The notes: generated by a model from the sequence alone, not told the origin. Numbered from the stretch's first letter, positions 36,403-44,301 are shown. The stretch: DNA of 64,000 nt from Faucicola osloensis_C (GCA_019353055.1 JABAHL010000002.1:283556-347555), one strand, 5' to 3'. Numbers and translations are program-made.

Positions 36403-36879
36403 TTATTTACAGTATTGGCTCACTGTCTGCGCGACTTGCTGACGGCGTAATTCAATTTCACGACCATCTAAATATTTACGTTCACCTTTGTCGTCCATTT
36501 CATAGACGCGCCCGCCTTGGTTTAGATTAGCAAGGGTACTTTGTAATGATTTACAGCGCTCTGCATCTTGCTGTTTTTTGAGTTGCTGATTTTGTGCTTC
36601 AAGTTCAGCAGCGCGTTTTTGATCGGCTGTCAGCGTTGGTGATACCCCTGATGCAGCACCTGTGCTATTGCCAGCGGTTGCAGGTGAACGACTACTAGGT
36701 CCAAGTTCACGGGTATTAACCACTTGCACTTGTCGCAAATTAACACCATTGGTCGGCGCATATTGGCTATAATGCGGCACACCATTTTTGTCAGCCCACT
36801 TGTAATAAGTTGCTGCATTTGAACTCGCCATAACGAATGGTGATAACATGAGTGATAACAAAAACAGTGGCTTTAACAT
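36403..36879 (-). CDS. DUF4124 domain-containing exported protein
   Basis: 158 residues. Signal peptide (hydrophobic to about residue 19, then SSNAA), followed by the DUF4124 motif TYYKWADKNGVPHYSQYAPTN, a Ser/Thr/Ala-rich linker, and a Gln/Lys-rich coiled region (AAELEAQNQQLKKQQ) ending with the conserved C-terminal stretch. Members are periplasmic proteins of unknown function, common in Gammaproteobacteria. Two late Cys residues could pair. Convergent with nnr; a weak imperfect hairpin around 36325-36350 may terminate both. Confidence 0.85.
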   Translation of the reverse strand: MLKPLFLLSLMLSPFVMASSNAATYYKWADKNGVPHYSQYAPTNGVNLRQVQVVNTRELGPSSRSPATAGNSTGAASGVSPTLTADQKRAAELEAQNQQLKKQQDAERCKSLQSTLANLNQGGRVYEMDDKGERKYLDGREIELRRQQVAQTVSQYCK

Positions 36880-37032
36880 TGTTTTTCCTGTGCAAGAAAC
36901 GAGAAAATTATGCGATAGCCTATCACAGCTTGATAGCTTTTAGCAGTAAATTTTGACAAGATAATCGTTTAATTTCCTAAATGTAATTTTCTAAAAACGA
37001 CTGGCTCAATCAGTCTGAGATTTTAAAGTAAA

Positions 37033-37058
37033 TCAAGCCTTAAAACCAAGCCTTAAAC
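37033..37058 (+). repeat. 13-bp tandem duplication in the ilv upstream region
   Basis: TCAAGCCTTAAAA followed by CCAAGCCTTAAAC, 11 of 13 bases identical, lying upstream of the candidate ilv promoter. Confidence 0.6.
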
Positions 37059-37108
37059 AATTCATTTACCTATAACTAAAAGTTATAAATTCTAGTAGCT
37101 TTTTTTTA

Positions 37109-37137
37109 TTGACAAGTGTTAAAAAAACTCACATCAT
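37109..37137 (+). promoter_or_regulatory. Candidate sigma70 promoter for the ilvBNC leader
   Basis: TTGACA at 37109-37114, 17-base spacer, CATCAT at 37132-37137 (four of six -10 positions match). It would start transcription near 37144, giving a roughly 365-base leader before ilvB. The -10 is weak, so this is a tentative placement. Confidence 0.45.
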
Positions 37138-37154
37138 AGGTCCTCTACTGGTCG

Positions 37155-37181
37155 TTAGTAACAATTATCGTTGGTTACTAA
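37155..37181 (+). promoter_or_regulatory. Inverted repeat in the ilv leader
   Basis: Perfect 8-bp inverted repeat TTAGTAAC / GTTACTAA separated by 11 bases. It lies just downstream of the proposed transcription start and could be an operator for a dimeric regulator or an early RNA hairpin. Confidence 0.5.
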
Positions 37182-37221
37182 TTGGTAAAATCTAAGCTAA
37201 TTGGCGCTATCCGCTGATTAG

Positions 37222-37249
37222 GCTCTACAATTGGATGAGAGCATTTTTT
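37222..37249 (+). terminator. First terminator-like hairpin in the ilv leader
   Basis: GCTCT / AGAGC stem with additional CA/TG pairs and loop ATTGGA, followed by ATTTTTT. The right side contains the ATG (37235) of the long leader reading frame, so translation of the leader would disturb this hairpin. Confidence 0.45.
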
Positions 37250-37399
37250 ACCGTTGTTGTTGTTTATGAATCTAAACAAAAGAATCTAACAACCCTGACT
37301 TATCGGTCAACAAAGACAAAAAGTAGCCATCAATTTATACATTACGTAATTTTAGTGATGCTTTCTTTTTTGGTTATCATGCTTTTTGCCCTCGTCTGA
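37235..37399 (+). CDS. ilvL: Candidate ilv leader peptide (54 codons, or 13 codons from an internal ATG)
   Basis: An open frame ATG 37235 to TGA 37397-37399. Four consecutive GTT Val codons stand at residues 7-10, and 11 of the last 18 residues are Ile, Leu or Val (YVILVMLSFLVIMLFALV). An internal ATG at 37358 would give a 13-residue peptide MLSFLVIMLFALV, in which 7 of 13 are Ile/Leu/Val. A run of regulatory amino-acid codons placed just ahead of a terminator hairpin and the ilvB gene is the classical layout of translation-coupled attenuation. Neither start has a strong ribosome binding site, and the middle of the long frame looks non-specific, so which start is used is open. Function is inferred from composition and position. 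Confidence 0.6.
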   Translation: MRAFFTVVVVYESKQKNLTTLTYRSTKTKSSHQFIHYVILVMLSFLVIMLFALV

Positions 37400-37405
37400 T
37401 TTGTT

Positions 37406-37426
37406 CACTGTTACCTTATGGCAGTG
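37406..37426 (+). promoter_or_regulatory. Hairpin between the leader-peptide stop and the ilv terminator
   Basis: CACTG / CAGTG stem with inner CC/GG pairs, starting 7 bases after the leader stop codon. In an attenuator it would be the pause (1:2) or a competing hairpin. Confidence 0.45.
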
Positions 37427-37436
37427 TTGAAGATTC

Positions 37437-37459
37437 TTGCTAATCATTTAGCAATTTTT
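37437..37459 (+). terminator. Attenuator terminator candidate upstream of ilvB
   Basis: TTGCTAA / TTAGCAA perfect 7-bp stem with loop TCAT followed by TTTTT, 50 bases before ilvB. The stem is A+T-rich and therefore weak, which could suit a conditional terminator. Confidence 0.5.
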
Positions 37460-37508
37460 ATCTAAAACAACTTCCCAGTATCATTTTTGAAGACGACCAT
37501 AAAAGGTG

Positions 37509-39338
37509 ATGACAGTGACTCAAACTACCCAAGCTCCCAATATGACGGGAGAAAACCAAACGGCTCACGCTGCACCCAATTTTGACAAAAAAACCGCCAA
37601 AGCCTCAGCAGGTGAACCTGTGATGATGTCTGGTGCAGAAATGCTGGTGCAAGCACTAATTGACGAAGGTGTCGAATACATTTTTGGCTATCCAGGCGGC
37701 GCCGTGTTGCATATTTATGATGCCTTGTTCAAACAAGATACCATTGAGCATATCCTCGTGCGTCACGAACAAGCAGCGGGTCATATGGCAGATGCTTATT
37801 CCCGTGTCACAGGTCAAACAGGGGTGGTATTGGCGACATCAGGTCCAGGCGCCACCAATACGGTGACCGCCATCGCTACCGCGTTTATGGATTCCATTCC
37901 GATGGTTATCATATCAGGTCAGGTGCCTTCAAGCCTCATCGGTGATGATGCGTTCCAAGAAACTGATATGATTGGTGTATCACGTCCGGTCGTCAAACAC
38001 AGTTTTCAAGTACGTCATGCCAGTGAAATCCCAGAAATCGTTCGCAAAGCATTTTATATCGCAAGCTCTGGTCGCCCAGGCCCTGTGGTGATTGATGTAC
38101 CCAAAGACAAAACTGCGCCTAACGAAAAATTCCCTTATCATTTCCCTGAGTCGGTCAGTATGCGTTCTTACCAACCATCGGTTCGCGGTCATTCAGGACA
38201 AATTCGTAAAGCCATCGAAACCTTAATTGCAGCCAAACGCCCTGTATTATATTCAGGTGGTGGCGTGATTGCATCAAACGCAAGTGCAGAATTAACCGCA
38301 TTAGCCCGTTTACTTAATTTGCCGGTAACCAATACTTTGATGGGGCTAGGCGCTTATCCAGGGTCGGATAAACAGTTTTTAGGTATGCTTGGGATGCATG
38401 GTACGTATGAAGCCAATATGACCATGCACAATTCAGATGTGATTTTGGCCGTGGGTGCGCGTTTTGATGACCGTGTGACCAACAATACGCAAAAATTTTG
38501 TCCAAATGCTAAAATTATCCATATTGATATCGACCCTGCATCAATCTCAAAAACCATCAACGCACATATCCCGATCGTGGGTGATGTAAAAAATGTGCTA
38601 AGCGATATGCTTGCCGTATTAACAGAAAATAACGCACAGCTTGACCAAGCGGCGCTAAATGATTGGTGGGCACAAATCAATGAATGGCGTAAACGTCATG
38701 GTCTACGCTATGACAAAGACGACAGCCATGGCATGAAACCACAGCACGTTGTTGAGCGCTTATACGAGCTAACCCATGGTAAAGCTATCATCACCTCTGA
38801 TGTGGGTCAGCACCAAATGTTTGCCGCCCTATACTATAAATACGATGAGCCGCGTCAATGGTTAAACTCAGGTGGGTTAGGCACCATGGGGGTAGGGTTG
38901 CCTTATGCAATGGCAGCCAAACTTGCTAACCCCGAGCGTGATGTGGTCTGTATCACAGGTGAAGGCTCAATTCAGATGAATATCCAAGAGCTATCAACTT
39001 GCCTACAATATAACTTACCCGTGAAGATTTTAAATCTTAACAACGCCCAGTTAGGTATGGTCAAACAATGGCAAGACATGATTTATGAAGGTCGCCATTC
39101 GCACTCTTATATGGATTCATTGCCAGATTTTGTCAAACTTGCAGAAGCTTACGGTCATGTCGGTATCCAAATCACTGACCCAGCCAAACTTGATGAACAA
39201 CTTGCTTATGCTTTATCACTCAAAGATCGATTGGTATTTATCGATGTGCTAGTCGATAAAAACGAGCATGTTTATCCAATGCAATTAGCAGGTCAGTCAA
39301 TGCGTGATATGTGGTTAGCCAAAGGGGAGCGTACCTAA
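37509..39338 (+). CDS. ilvB: Acetolactate synthase, large (catalytic) subunit
   Basis: ThDP-dependent first common step of Val/Leu/Ile synthesis. About 609 residues from this ATG. The family core starts at MMSGAEMLVQALIDEGVEYIF, so ~38 residues here are a Thr/Gln/Ala-rich extension. Two other starts are possible: GTG 37515, well spaced from AGGTGAT, and ATG 37623, which has its own AGGTGA 7 bases upstream and yields the normal 571 residues. Landmarks: GYPGGAVLHIYDAL, catalytic Glu in VRHEQAAGHMADAY, TSGPGATNTVT, FAD-binding middle domain, and the ThDP/Mg motif TGEGSIQMN...NNAQLGMVKQWQ. Stop overlaps the ilvN start by one base. Confidence 0.95.
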   Translation: MTVTQTTQAPNMTGENQTAHAAPNFDKKTAKASAGEPVMMSGAEMLVQALIDEGVEYIFGYPGGAVLHIYDALFKQDTIEHILVRHEQAAGHMADAYSRVTGQTGVVLATSGPGATNTVTAIATAFMDSIPMVIISGQVPSSLIGDDAFQETDMIGVSRPVVKHSFQVRHASEIPEIVRKAFYIASSGRPGPVVIDVPKDKTAPNEKFPYHFPESVSMRSYQPSVRGHSGQIRKAIETLIAAKRPVLYSGGGVIASNASAELTALARLLNLPVTNTLMGLGAYPGSDKQFLGMLGMHGTYEANMTMHNSDVILAVGARFDDRVTNNTQKFCPNAKIIHIDIDPASISKTINAHIPIVGDVKNVLSDMLAVLTENNAQLDQAALNDWWAQINEWRKRHGLRYDKDDSHGMKPQHVVERLYELTHGKAIITSDVGQHQMFAALYYKYDEPRQWLNSGGLGTMGVGLPYAMAAKLANPERDVVCITGEGSIQMNIQELSTCLQYNLPVKILNLNNAQLGMVKQWQDMIYEGRHSHSYMDSLPDFVKLAEAYGHVGIQITDPAKLDEQLAYALSLKDRLVFIDVLVDKNEHVYPMQLAGQSMRDMWLAKGERT

Positions 39339-39829
39339 TGAAACATTTAATTTCTGTCTTAATGGAAAATGAATCAGGGTCACTGTCTCGTGTGGTTGGC
39401 TTATTTTCACAACGTGGCTACAACATCGAGACACTAAACGTCGCGCCAACCGATGACCCGACTTTATCGCGTTTGACCTTGACCACAGATACCGATCAAA
39501 ATAAGATTGAGCAAGTGACCAAACAGTTGCACAAGCTGATTGAAATCGTTAAAGTAACCACGCTGACCGATAGTGTACATATTGAGCGCGAACTCATGCT
39601 GATCAAAGTACGCGCCACGGGTAGCAACCGCGAAGAAGTGAAGCGCTGTGCGGATATCTTTCGTGCAAGTATTGTTGATATCACGCCCAATGTCTATACC
39701 ATTCAAATTGTCGGTGACACCGCAAAATTGGACGGCTTTATCGAATTGATGGGACGTGAACGCATTTTAGAGGTGGTACGTTCTGGTGTTATTGGTATCG
39801 CTCGGGGTGAAAAAATCCTCAGCGTCTAA
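39338..39829 (+). CDS. ilvN: Acetolactate synthase, small (regulatory) subunit
   Basis: 163 residues. N-terminal ACT domain (residues ~3-75: HLISVLMENESGSLSRVVGLFSQRGYN is the family opening, shown here in part) that binds valine for feedback inhibition, then the C-terminal regulatory domain. The length and sequence resemble the IlvH/IlvN long form. The ATG overlaps the ilvB stop (TAATG), so subunit translation is coupled. An in-frame start at 39311 inside ilvB is rejected. Confidence 0.95.
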   Translation: MKHLISVLMENESGSLSRVVGLFSQRGYNIETLNVAPTDDPTLSRLTLTTDTDQNKIEQVTKQLHKLIEIVKVTTLTDSVHIERELMLIKVRATGSNREEVKRCADIFRASIVDITPNVYTIQIVGDTAKLDGFIELMGRERILEVVRSGVIGIARGEKILSV

Positions 39830-39877
39830 ATTTACCAACCTTTTAATAGTAGTTGTTTTTTACACAAGGAAATAGTT

Positions 39878-40894
39878 ATGAACATTTTTTATGATAAAGA
39901 TTGTGATCTATCAATCATCCAAGGCAAAAAAGTTGCGATTATCGGCTATGGCTCACAAGGTCACGCCCATGCATTGAACCTAAAAGACAGCGGTGTTGAT
40001 GTCACAGTTGGCCTGCGCAAAGATTCATCATCTTGGAAAAAAGCAGAAAATGCCGGTCTAAAAGTGGCTGAAGTAGAAGAAGCCGTCAAGCAAGCTGACT
40101 TAGTCATGATTTTGACCCCTGATGAATTCCAAAAACAACTCTACAATGACGTGATTGAGCCAAACATCAAACAAGGCGCCACGCTTGCATTTGCCCATGG
40201 CTTCTCAATCCATTACAACCAAGTGGTACCACGTAAAGACCTAGACGTCATCATGATTGCGCCAAAAGCACCGGGTCATACCGTGCGTAACGAATTTGCC
40301 ACAGGCGGCGGTATTCCTGACTTAATCGCCGTTTACCAAGATGCCTCTGGTCAAGCCAAACAAGTGGCGTTATCTTACGCGATGGGCATCGGCGGCGGTC
40401 GTTCAGGTATCATCGAAACAACGTTCAAAGACGAAACTGAAACGGACCTATTTGGTGAGCAAGCGGTACTGTGTGGTGGTGCGGTTGAACTGGTCAAAAT
40501 GGGCTTTGAAACCTTGGTTGAAGCAGGCTATGCCCCAGAAATGGCTTACTTTGAATGTCTACACGAATTAAAATTGATTGTAGACTTGATGTACCAAGGC
40601 GGTATTGCTGATATGAACTACTCAATCAGTAACAATGCAGAATACGGTGAATACGTGACAGGTCTAGAAGTTATTAATGACCAATCACGTGAAGCAATGC
40701 GTAATGCCCTAAAACGTATCCAATCAGGCGAATATGCAAAAATGTTTATCGCTGAAGGTATGTCAAATTACCCATCAATGACAGCACGCCGCCGTCAAAC
40801 CGCTGAGCACGAAATCGAAAAAACAGGTGCCAAACTTCGCGGTATGATGCCTTGGATTACCTCAAGCAAAATCATCGACAAAGAGAAAAACTAG
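39878..40894 (+). CDS. ilvC: Ketol-acid reductoisomerase (NADP+), class I
   Basis: Converts acetolactate or acetohydroxybutyrate to the dihydroxyacid. 338 residues, the short class I form. Rossmann loop VAIIGYGSQGHAHALNL, NADPH-phosphate-binding RKDSSSW, FAHGFSIHYNQ, metal ligands in DLFGEQAVLCGG (Asp/Glu) and ECLHELKLIVDLMY are intact. Strong AAGGA ribosome binding site. Closes the ilvB-ilvN-ilvC unit, which ends at the terminator 40960-40998. Confidence 0.97.
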   Translation: MNIFYDKDCDLSIIQGKKVAIIGYGSQGHAHALNLKDSGVDVTVGLRKDSSSWKKAENAGLKVAEVEEAVKQADLVMILTPDEFQKQLYNDVIEPNIKQGATLAFAHGFSIHYNQVVPRKDLDVIMIAPKAPGHTVRNEFATGGGIPDLIAVYQDASGQAKQVALSYAMGIGGGRSGIIETTFKDETETDLFGEQAVLCGGAVELVKMGFETLVEAGYAPEMAYFECLHELKLIVDLMYQGGIADMNYSISNNAEYGEYVTGLEVINDQSREAMRNALKRIQSGEYAKMFIAEGMSNYPSMTARRRQTAEHEIEKTGAKLRGMMPWITSSKIIDKEKN

Positions 40895-40959
40895 TTTTGC
40901 ACCCAATTAGTTTTACCAATGACATCATACCCGATTGGTAGAAACAGTAAAATGATAAT

Positions 40960-40998
40960 AACCCTGTACTGTGTAAAGTTACATGGACAGGGTTTTTT
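40960..40998 (+). terminator. Rho-independent terminator after ilvC
   Basis: AACCCTGT / ACAGGGTT stem with further internal pairing (TGTAA/TTACA-like), followed by TTTTT. It lies 66 bases after ilvC and 12 bases before the next ORF. Confidence 0.85.
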
Positions 40999-41009
40999 AG
41001 TATAAAATA

Positions 41010-41582
41010 ATGGGTATCGATATAAAGTTTATGAGATTTGTTTTGAATATAGTGTCTGTTTGGCAGTTGTCGACTGCAACTTTGTTACACACTTTTAGCG
41101 ACATGAGTGCTTTGCCTGCATTGGCAAATCCTTTGAATCACCTGATGGGGGATAGCTATACGTTAAATTGGCAAGCAATTTATCTGGTCGGTACGTTAAT
41201 TGTCGCCCTACTGATTGCGTATGAATCCATTGTTTTGAAGAAAAACTTAGGAAAACTGCCGCAATCAACGTTATTTAGTGTGAGCTCCATATTAGAAACT
41301 GTGTGGCTCATGGTATCTGTGGTCGCCGTATATTATGGCGCATTTAGTAGTATTGCCAAAGTCGTGCCATTTGCCTATATTTTGTATAGCATATTTGGTT
41401 GGATTTATGGATTTTATCTACTCAAAGATCAGGCGGGCGATATTAAAGATGTCGATGACATGAGTATGCCCATCAAATATATGGACTACAGCCTATCATT
41501 TTCACTGGTGATTATGGTGACCAGCATCGCGATATTTATCAATATGTTGATGAACGGTGTAATCGCCTTTAATCTAGCTTAA
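41010..41582 (+). CDS. Unrecognised inner-membrane protein (4 TM)
   Basis: 190 residues from ATG 41010 (or 183 from ATG 41031; neither has a clear ribosome binding site). I do not recognise a family. Hydrophobic segments are at about 55-75 (YLVGTLIVALLIAY), 85-110 (FSVSSILETVWLMVSVVAVYYG), 117-135 and 158-182. Charged loops: KKNLGK after the first and DQAGDIKDVDDMS after the third. The N-terminal ~45 residues include a possible extra weak hydrophobic segment. It directly follows the ilvC terminator and precedes the cold shock gene with a 212-base gap. No functional inference is made. Confidence 0.65.
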   Translation: MGIDIKFMRFVLNIVSVWQLSTATLLHTFSDMSALPALANPLNHLMGDSYTLNWQAIYLVGTLIVALLIAYESIVLKKNLGKLPQSTLFSVSSILETVWLMVSVVAVYYGAFSSIAKVVPFAYILYSIFGWIYGFYLLKDQAGDIKDVDDMSMPIKYMDYSLSFSLVIMVTSIAIFINMLMNGVIAFNLA

Positions 41583-41665
41583 TAAAGTCAATTTAAATCC
41601 CTTTTTATTTGTAACTTTGTGGTAAAAAAATTTAAATAATAGTAGGTGAAACGCTAAAACTAGGC

Positions 41666-41794
41666 TATACTGTGATTATTCGCTAAAATACACTTAACAA
41701 CCTTTTGGCGATGACAATTTATAACACCCTGTATTTACCTAAGTAATTGCAAGCGTTATAGATAACATAGTTAATTTTTAATGTAGGATTTTTT
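41666..41794 (+). promoter_or_regulatory. Probable promoter -10 and long 5' untranslated region of the cold shock gene
   Basis: TATACT at 41666-41671 with no good -35 implies a start near 41678 and an untranslated leader of about 117 bases, with AGGA 7 bases before the ATG. Long structured leaders are typical of cspA-type genes. The promoter assignment is tentative. Confidence 0.4.
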
Positions 41795-42007
41795 ATGTCA
41801 GATAAAGCTACTGGTACTGTAAAATGGTTCAATGAGAGCAAAGGTTTCGGCTTCATCGCTCAAGACAATGGCGGTCAAGACGTTTTTGCTCATTACAGTG
41901 CAATCCAAGGTTCAGGTTTTAAAACACTTAAAGAAGGTCAACGTGTGAGCTTCGTATTGAGCCAAGGTCAAAAAGGCCCACAAGCCGAACAAATTGAAGC
42001 ACAATAA
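41795..42007 (+). CDS. Cold shock protein (CspA family)
   Basis: 70 residues, one cold-shock (OB-fold) domain. RNP1 is KGFGFIAQ and RNP2 is DVFAHYS, with the leading GTVKWFNESKGFGF. Binds single-stranded RNA/DNA as an RNA chaperone. Whether this copy is cold-induced cannot be told, but the long 5' leader is consistent with post-transcriptional control. Single-gene unit with its own terminator. Confidence 0.95.
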   Translation: MSDKATGTVKWFNESKGFGFIAQDNGGQDVFAHYSAIQGSGFKTLKEGQRVSFVLSQGQKGPQAEQIEAQ

Positions 42008-42476
42008 TAATAACTACAAGCTTAATTGTTTGTTTATTAACTGCTTATCTTAATTAGCTTGCAATAAAGAAAAACAACCAGACGATAGGTTGTTTTTTTT
42101 TGCGCGTTTGTTTTGTGTTCAATATTTATATCAACCACAAGACATTGTATGTTGAATATTTAGTTAAAAAATTTCCCTAATTATTTTAGTTATGATATAT
42201 TCGAAAAATTCAAGAATTTTTGATGTTTTCCAACCATTTTTTTATGACTTAAAATTCATAGGATTTTCTTGATTTGTTGGGTAAGTTATCGCAACATATA
42301 TTATTAACGAAGATAATGGGTATTGTGAGTATTCACAGTATAAGTATTCTTTTTAGCTTGCTAAGTTAGCTCACTAAGCTAGTTTAAGTTAAGAAGAATA
42401 GGATGTTCATTTTATCATGACTGGGGATACTTGGATTTATCCTCCTTTTTTAATTCATATAACAAACGAGGAACGT
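42008..42476 (+). other. Long A+T-rich region between the cold shock gene and etfB
   Basis: 469 bases. Contains the cold-shock terminator, then near-direct repeats TTCAATATTT (42118) and TTGAATATTT (42151), an 8-bp palindrome AAAAATTC-AA-GAATTTTT at 42204-42221, and TTAGC/CTAAG-type repeats around 42353-42382. The etfBA promoter must lie here but I could not assign it. No convincing ORF. Confidence 0.5.
42070..42097 (+). terminator. Rho-independent terminator after the cold shock gene
   Basis: 10-bp stem AAAAACAACC / GGTTGTTTTT with loop AGACGATA and a nine-base T-run. Confidence 0.9.
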
Positions 42477-43226
42477 ATGAAAGCATTAGTTGCTGTTAAA
42501 CGTGTAGTTGACTATAACGTAAAAGTTCGTGTAAAAGCGGACAACACTGGTGTTGACTTAACCAATGTTAAAATGTCTGTAAACCCATTTGATGAGATTG
42601 CTGTGGAAGAAGCCGTACGTCTACAAGAAGCGGGCGTCGTCTCTGAAATTGTTGTTGTATCTATCGGACCAAAAGAAGCACAAGAACAAATCCGTGGTGC
42701 AATGGCACTGGGTGCAGATCGTGGTATTTTAGTTGAAACTACTGACACTGTGCGTCCACTACAAGTGGCAAAAATTTTAAAAGCGATTGCACAAGCTGAA
42801 GCTGCTGACATCATTTTACTAGGCAAGCAAGCGATTGATGATGACAACAACCAAACAGGTCAAATGTTAGCGGCATTACTAGATGTAGGTCAAGCAACCT
42901 TTGCATCACAAGTAAAAGTCGACGGTGGCAGTGTCAACGTAACACGTGAAATCGATGGTGGCTTACAAACCGTTCAGCTATCATTGCCTGCGGTCATCAC
43001 CACTGATTTACGGTTAAATGAACCACGTTATGCCAAACTGCCTAACATCATGAAAGCGAAGAAAAAACCATTAGAAGAGAAAAAACCAGAAGATTATGGT
43101 GTTTCTACCGCTAGTAACATTCAAATCGTAAAAGTGACGCCACCTGCAGAGCGTAAAGCGGGTGTTAAAGTTAAATCGGTTGACGAGTTGGTCGATAAAT
43201 TAAGAAATGAAGCTAAAGTTATCTAA
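42477..43226 (+). CDS. etfB: Electron transfer flavoprotein, beta subunit
   Basis: 249 residues from MKALVAVKRVVDYNVKVRVK, preceded by GAGGAACG. The in-frame start at 42417 adds 20 residues that cover this ribosome binding site and is rejected. Landmarks: VNPFDEIAVEEAVRL, and the ETF-beta signature VTREIDGGLQTVQLSLPAVITTDLR (seen here as EIDGGLQTV and LPAVITTDLRLNEPRY). Binds AMP and carries electrons from acyl-CoA dehydrogenases to ETF-ubiquinone oxidoreductase. The stop codon lies in a perfect 15-bp duplication. etfA follows after 83 bases. Confidence 0.95.
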   Translation: MKALVAVKRVVDYNVKVRVKADNTGVDLTNVKMSVNPFDEIAVEEAVRLQEAGVVSEIVVVSIGPKEAQEQIRGAMALGADRGILVETTDTVRPLQVAKILKAIAQAEAADIILLGKQAIDDDNNQTGQMLAALLDVGQATFASQVKVDGGSVNVTREIDGGLQTVQLSLPAVITTDLRLNEPRYAKLPNIMKAKKKPLEEKKPEDYGVSTASNIQIVKVTPPAERKAGVKVKSVDELVDKLRNEAKVI

Positions 43227-43246
43227 TTATTAGTTATCTAATTATT
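43217..43246 (+). repeat. 15-bp perfect tandem duplication over the etfB stop codon
   Basis: Two adjacent identical copies of AGTTATCTAATTATT; the TAA stop of etfB is in the first copy and the second copy is non-coding. Confidence 0.9.
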
Positions 43247-43309
43247 TAACTAACTTCAATTTAATTCGTCATTTAACGATAGCGATTATCAAATATTAAG
43301 GAAAATCTC

Positions 43310-44248
43310 ATGGCAATTTTAGTATATGCAGAACATGATAATAAAGAGCTGAAAAAAGCAACACTCAACACCGTAACGGCAGCAAGCAAAATCGGTGGCG
43401 ATATCGTTGTATTAGTTGCAGGTCTTGGCTGTGAAGCCGTAGCAGAACAAGCCGCTAAAGTAGCAGGTGTTTCAAAGGTGCTTTGCGCAAGTAACGCTGC
43501 TTTTGAACACCAGCTGGCTGAAAACGTTGCTAAACTCGTCGTATCGCTGGTAGGTGATTATAGCCATATCGTTGCACCCGCAACAACAACGGGTAAAAAC
43601 TTCTTACCACGCGTTGCTGCGTTGTTAGATGTAAACATGCTAACTGATGTGACCGCTGTGATTGATGCAGAGACATTTGAGCGTCCAATCTACGCAGGTA
43701 ACGCTATTGCAACCGTTAAAGATACTGAAAGCAAAAAAGTCATCACAGTTCGTACCACTGCATTTGATGCAGCGGCAGCAGAAGGCGGCGCAGCCAGCAT
43801 AGAACAAGTAAGCGTAGGTGAAGATGCAGATGCAGGTAAATCAAAATTTGTCAGTGAAGAGTTAGCAAAATCTGATCGTCCAGAATTAACTGCTGCAGAA
43901 ATTGTTGTATCGGGTGGTCGTGCATTAGGCAGCGGTGAAAACTTCACCAAATATATTGAGCCACTCGCTGATAAACTAGGCGCTGCGATGGGCGCATCAC
44001 GTGCGGCAGTTGACGCAGGTTATGTGCCAAACGACCTACAAGTGGGTCAAACGGGTAAAATTGTCGCGCCAAACCTATATATCGCCGCAGGTATCTCAGG
44101 TGCCATTCAGCATTTGGCAGGTATGAAAGATTCAAAAGTTATCGTTGCCATCAACAATGACCCAGAAGCGCCTATCTCTCAAGTGGCTGATTATTTCCTA
44201 GAAGGTGATATTTTTACAGTCTTGCCAGAATTAACTAGCAAATTGTAA
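43310..44248 (+). CDS. etfA: Electron transfer flavoprotein, alpha subunit
   Basis: 312 residues. N-terminal domain pairs with EtfB; the C-terminal FAD domain carries IVVSGGRALGSGENF, LGAAMGASRAAVDAG, QVGQTGKIVAPNLYIAAGISGAIQH and the final VAINNDPEAPISQVADY motif. Ribosome binding site AAGGA. Works as a heterodimer with EtfB. The unit ends at the terminator 44298-44328. Confidence 0.97.
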   Translation: MAILVYAEHDNKELKKATLNTVTAASKIGGDIVVLVAGLGCEAVAEQAAKVAGVSKVLCASNAAFEHQLAENVAKLVVSLVGDYSHIVAPATTTGKNFLPRVAALLDVNMLTDVTAVIDAETFERPIYAGNAIATVKDTESKKVITVRTTAFDAAAAEGGAASIEQVSVGEDADAGKSKFVSEELAKSDRPELTAAEIVVSGGRALGSGENFTKYIEPLADKLGAAMGASRAAVDAGYVPNDLQVGQTGKIVAPNLYIAAGISGAIQHLAGMKDSKVIVAINNDPEAPISQVADYFLEGDIFTVLPELTSKL

Positions 44249-44271
44249 TTGCCGCTATCATAAGCCACTAA

Positions 44272-44301
44272 GCGATAAATATATAGGCGATAAATATAAA
44301 A
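44272..44301 (+). repeat. 15-bp imperfect tandem duplication after etfA
   Basis: GCGATAAATATATAG followed by GCGATAAATATAAAA, adjacent to the etfA terminator. Confidence 0.6.

Noticed and set aside
42417..42476. Longer start for etfB
   Set aside because: The 20-residue extension covers the good ribosome binding site before 42477 and does not match the conserved start of the family.
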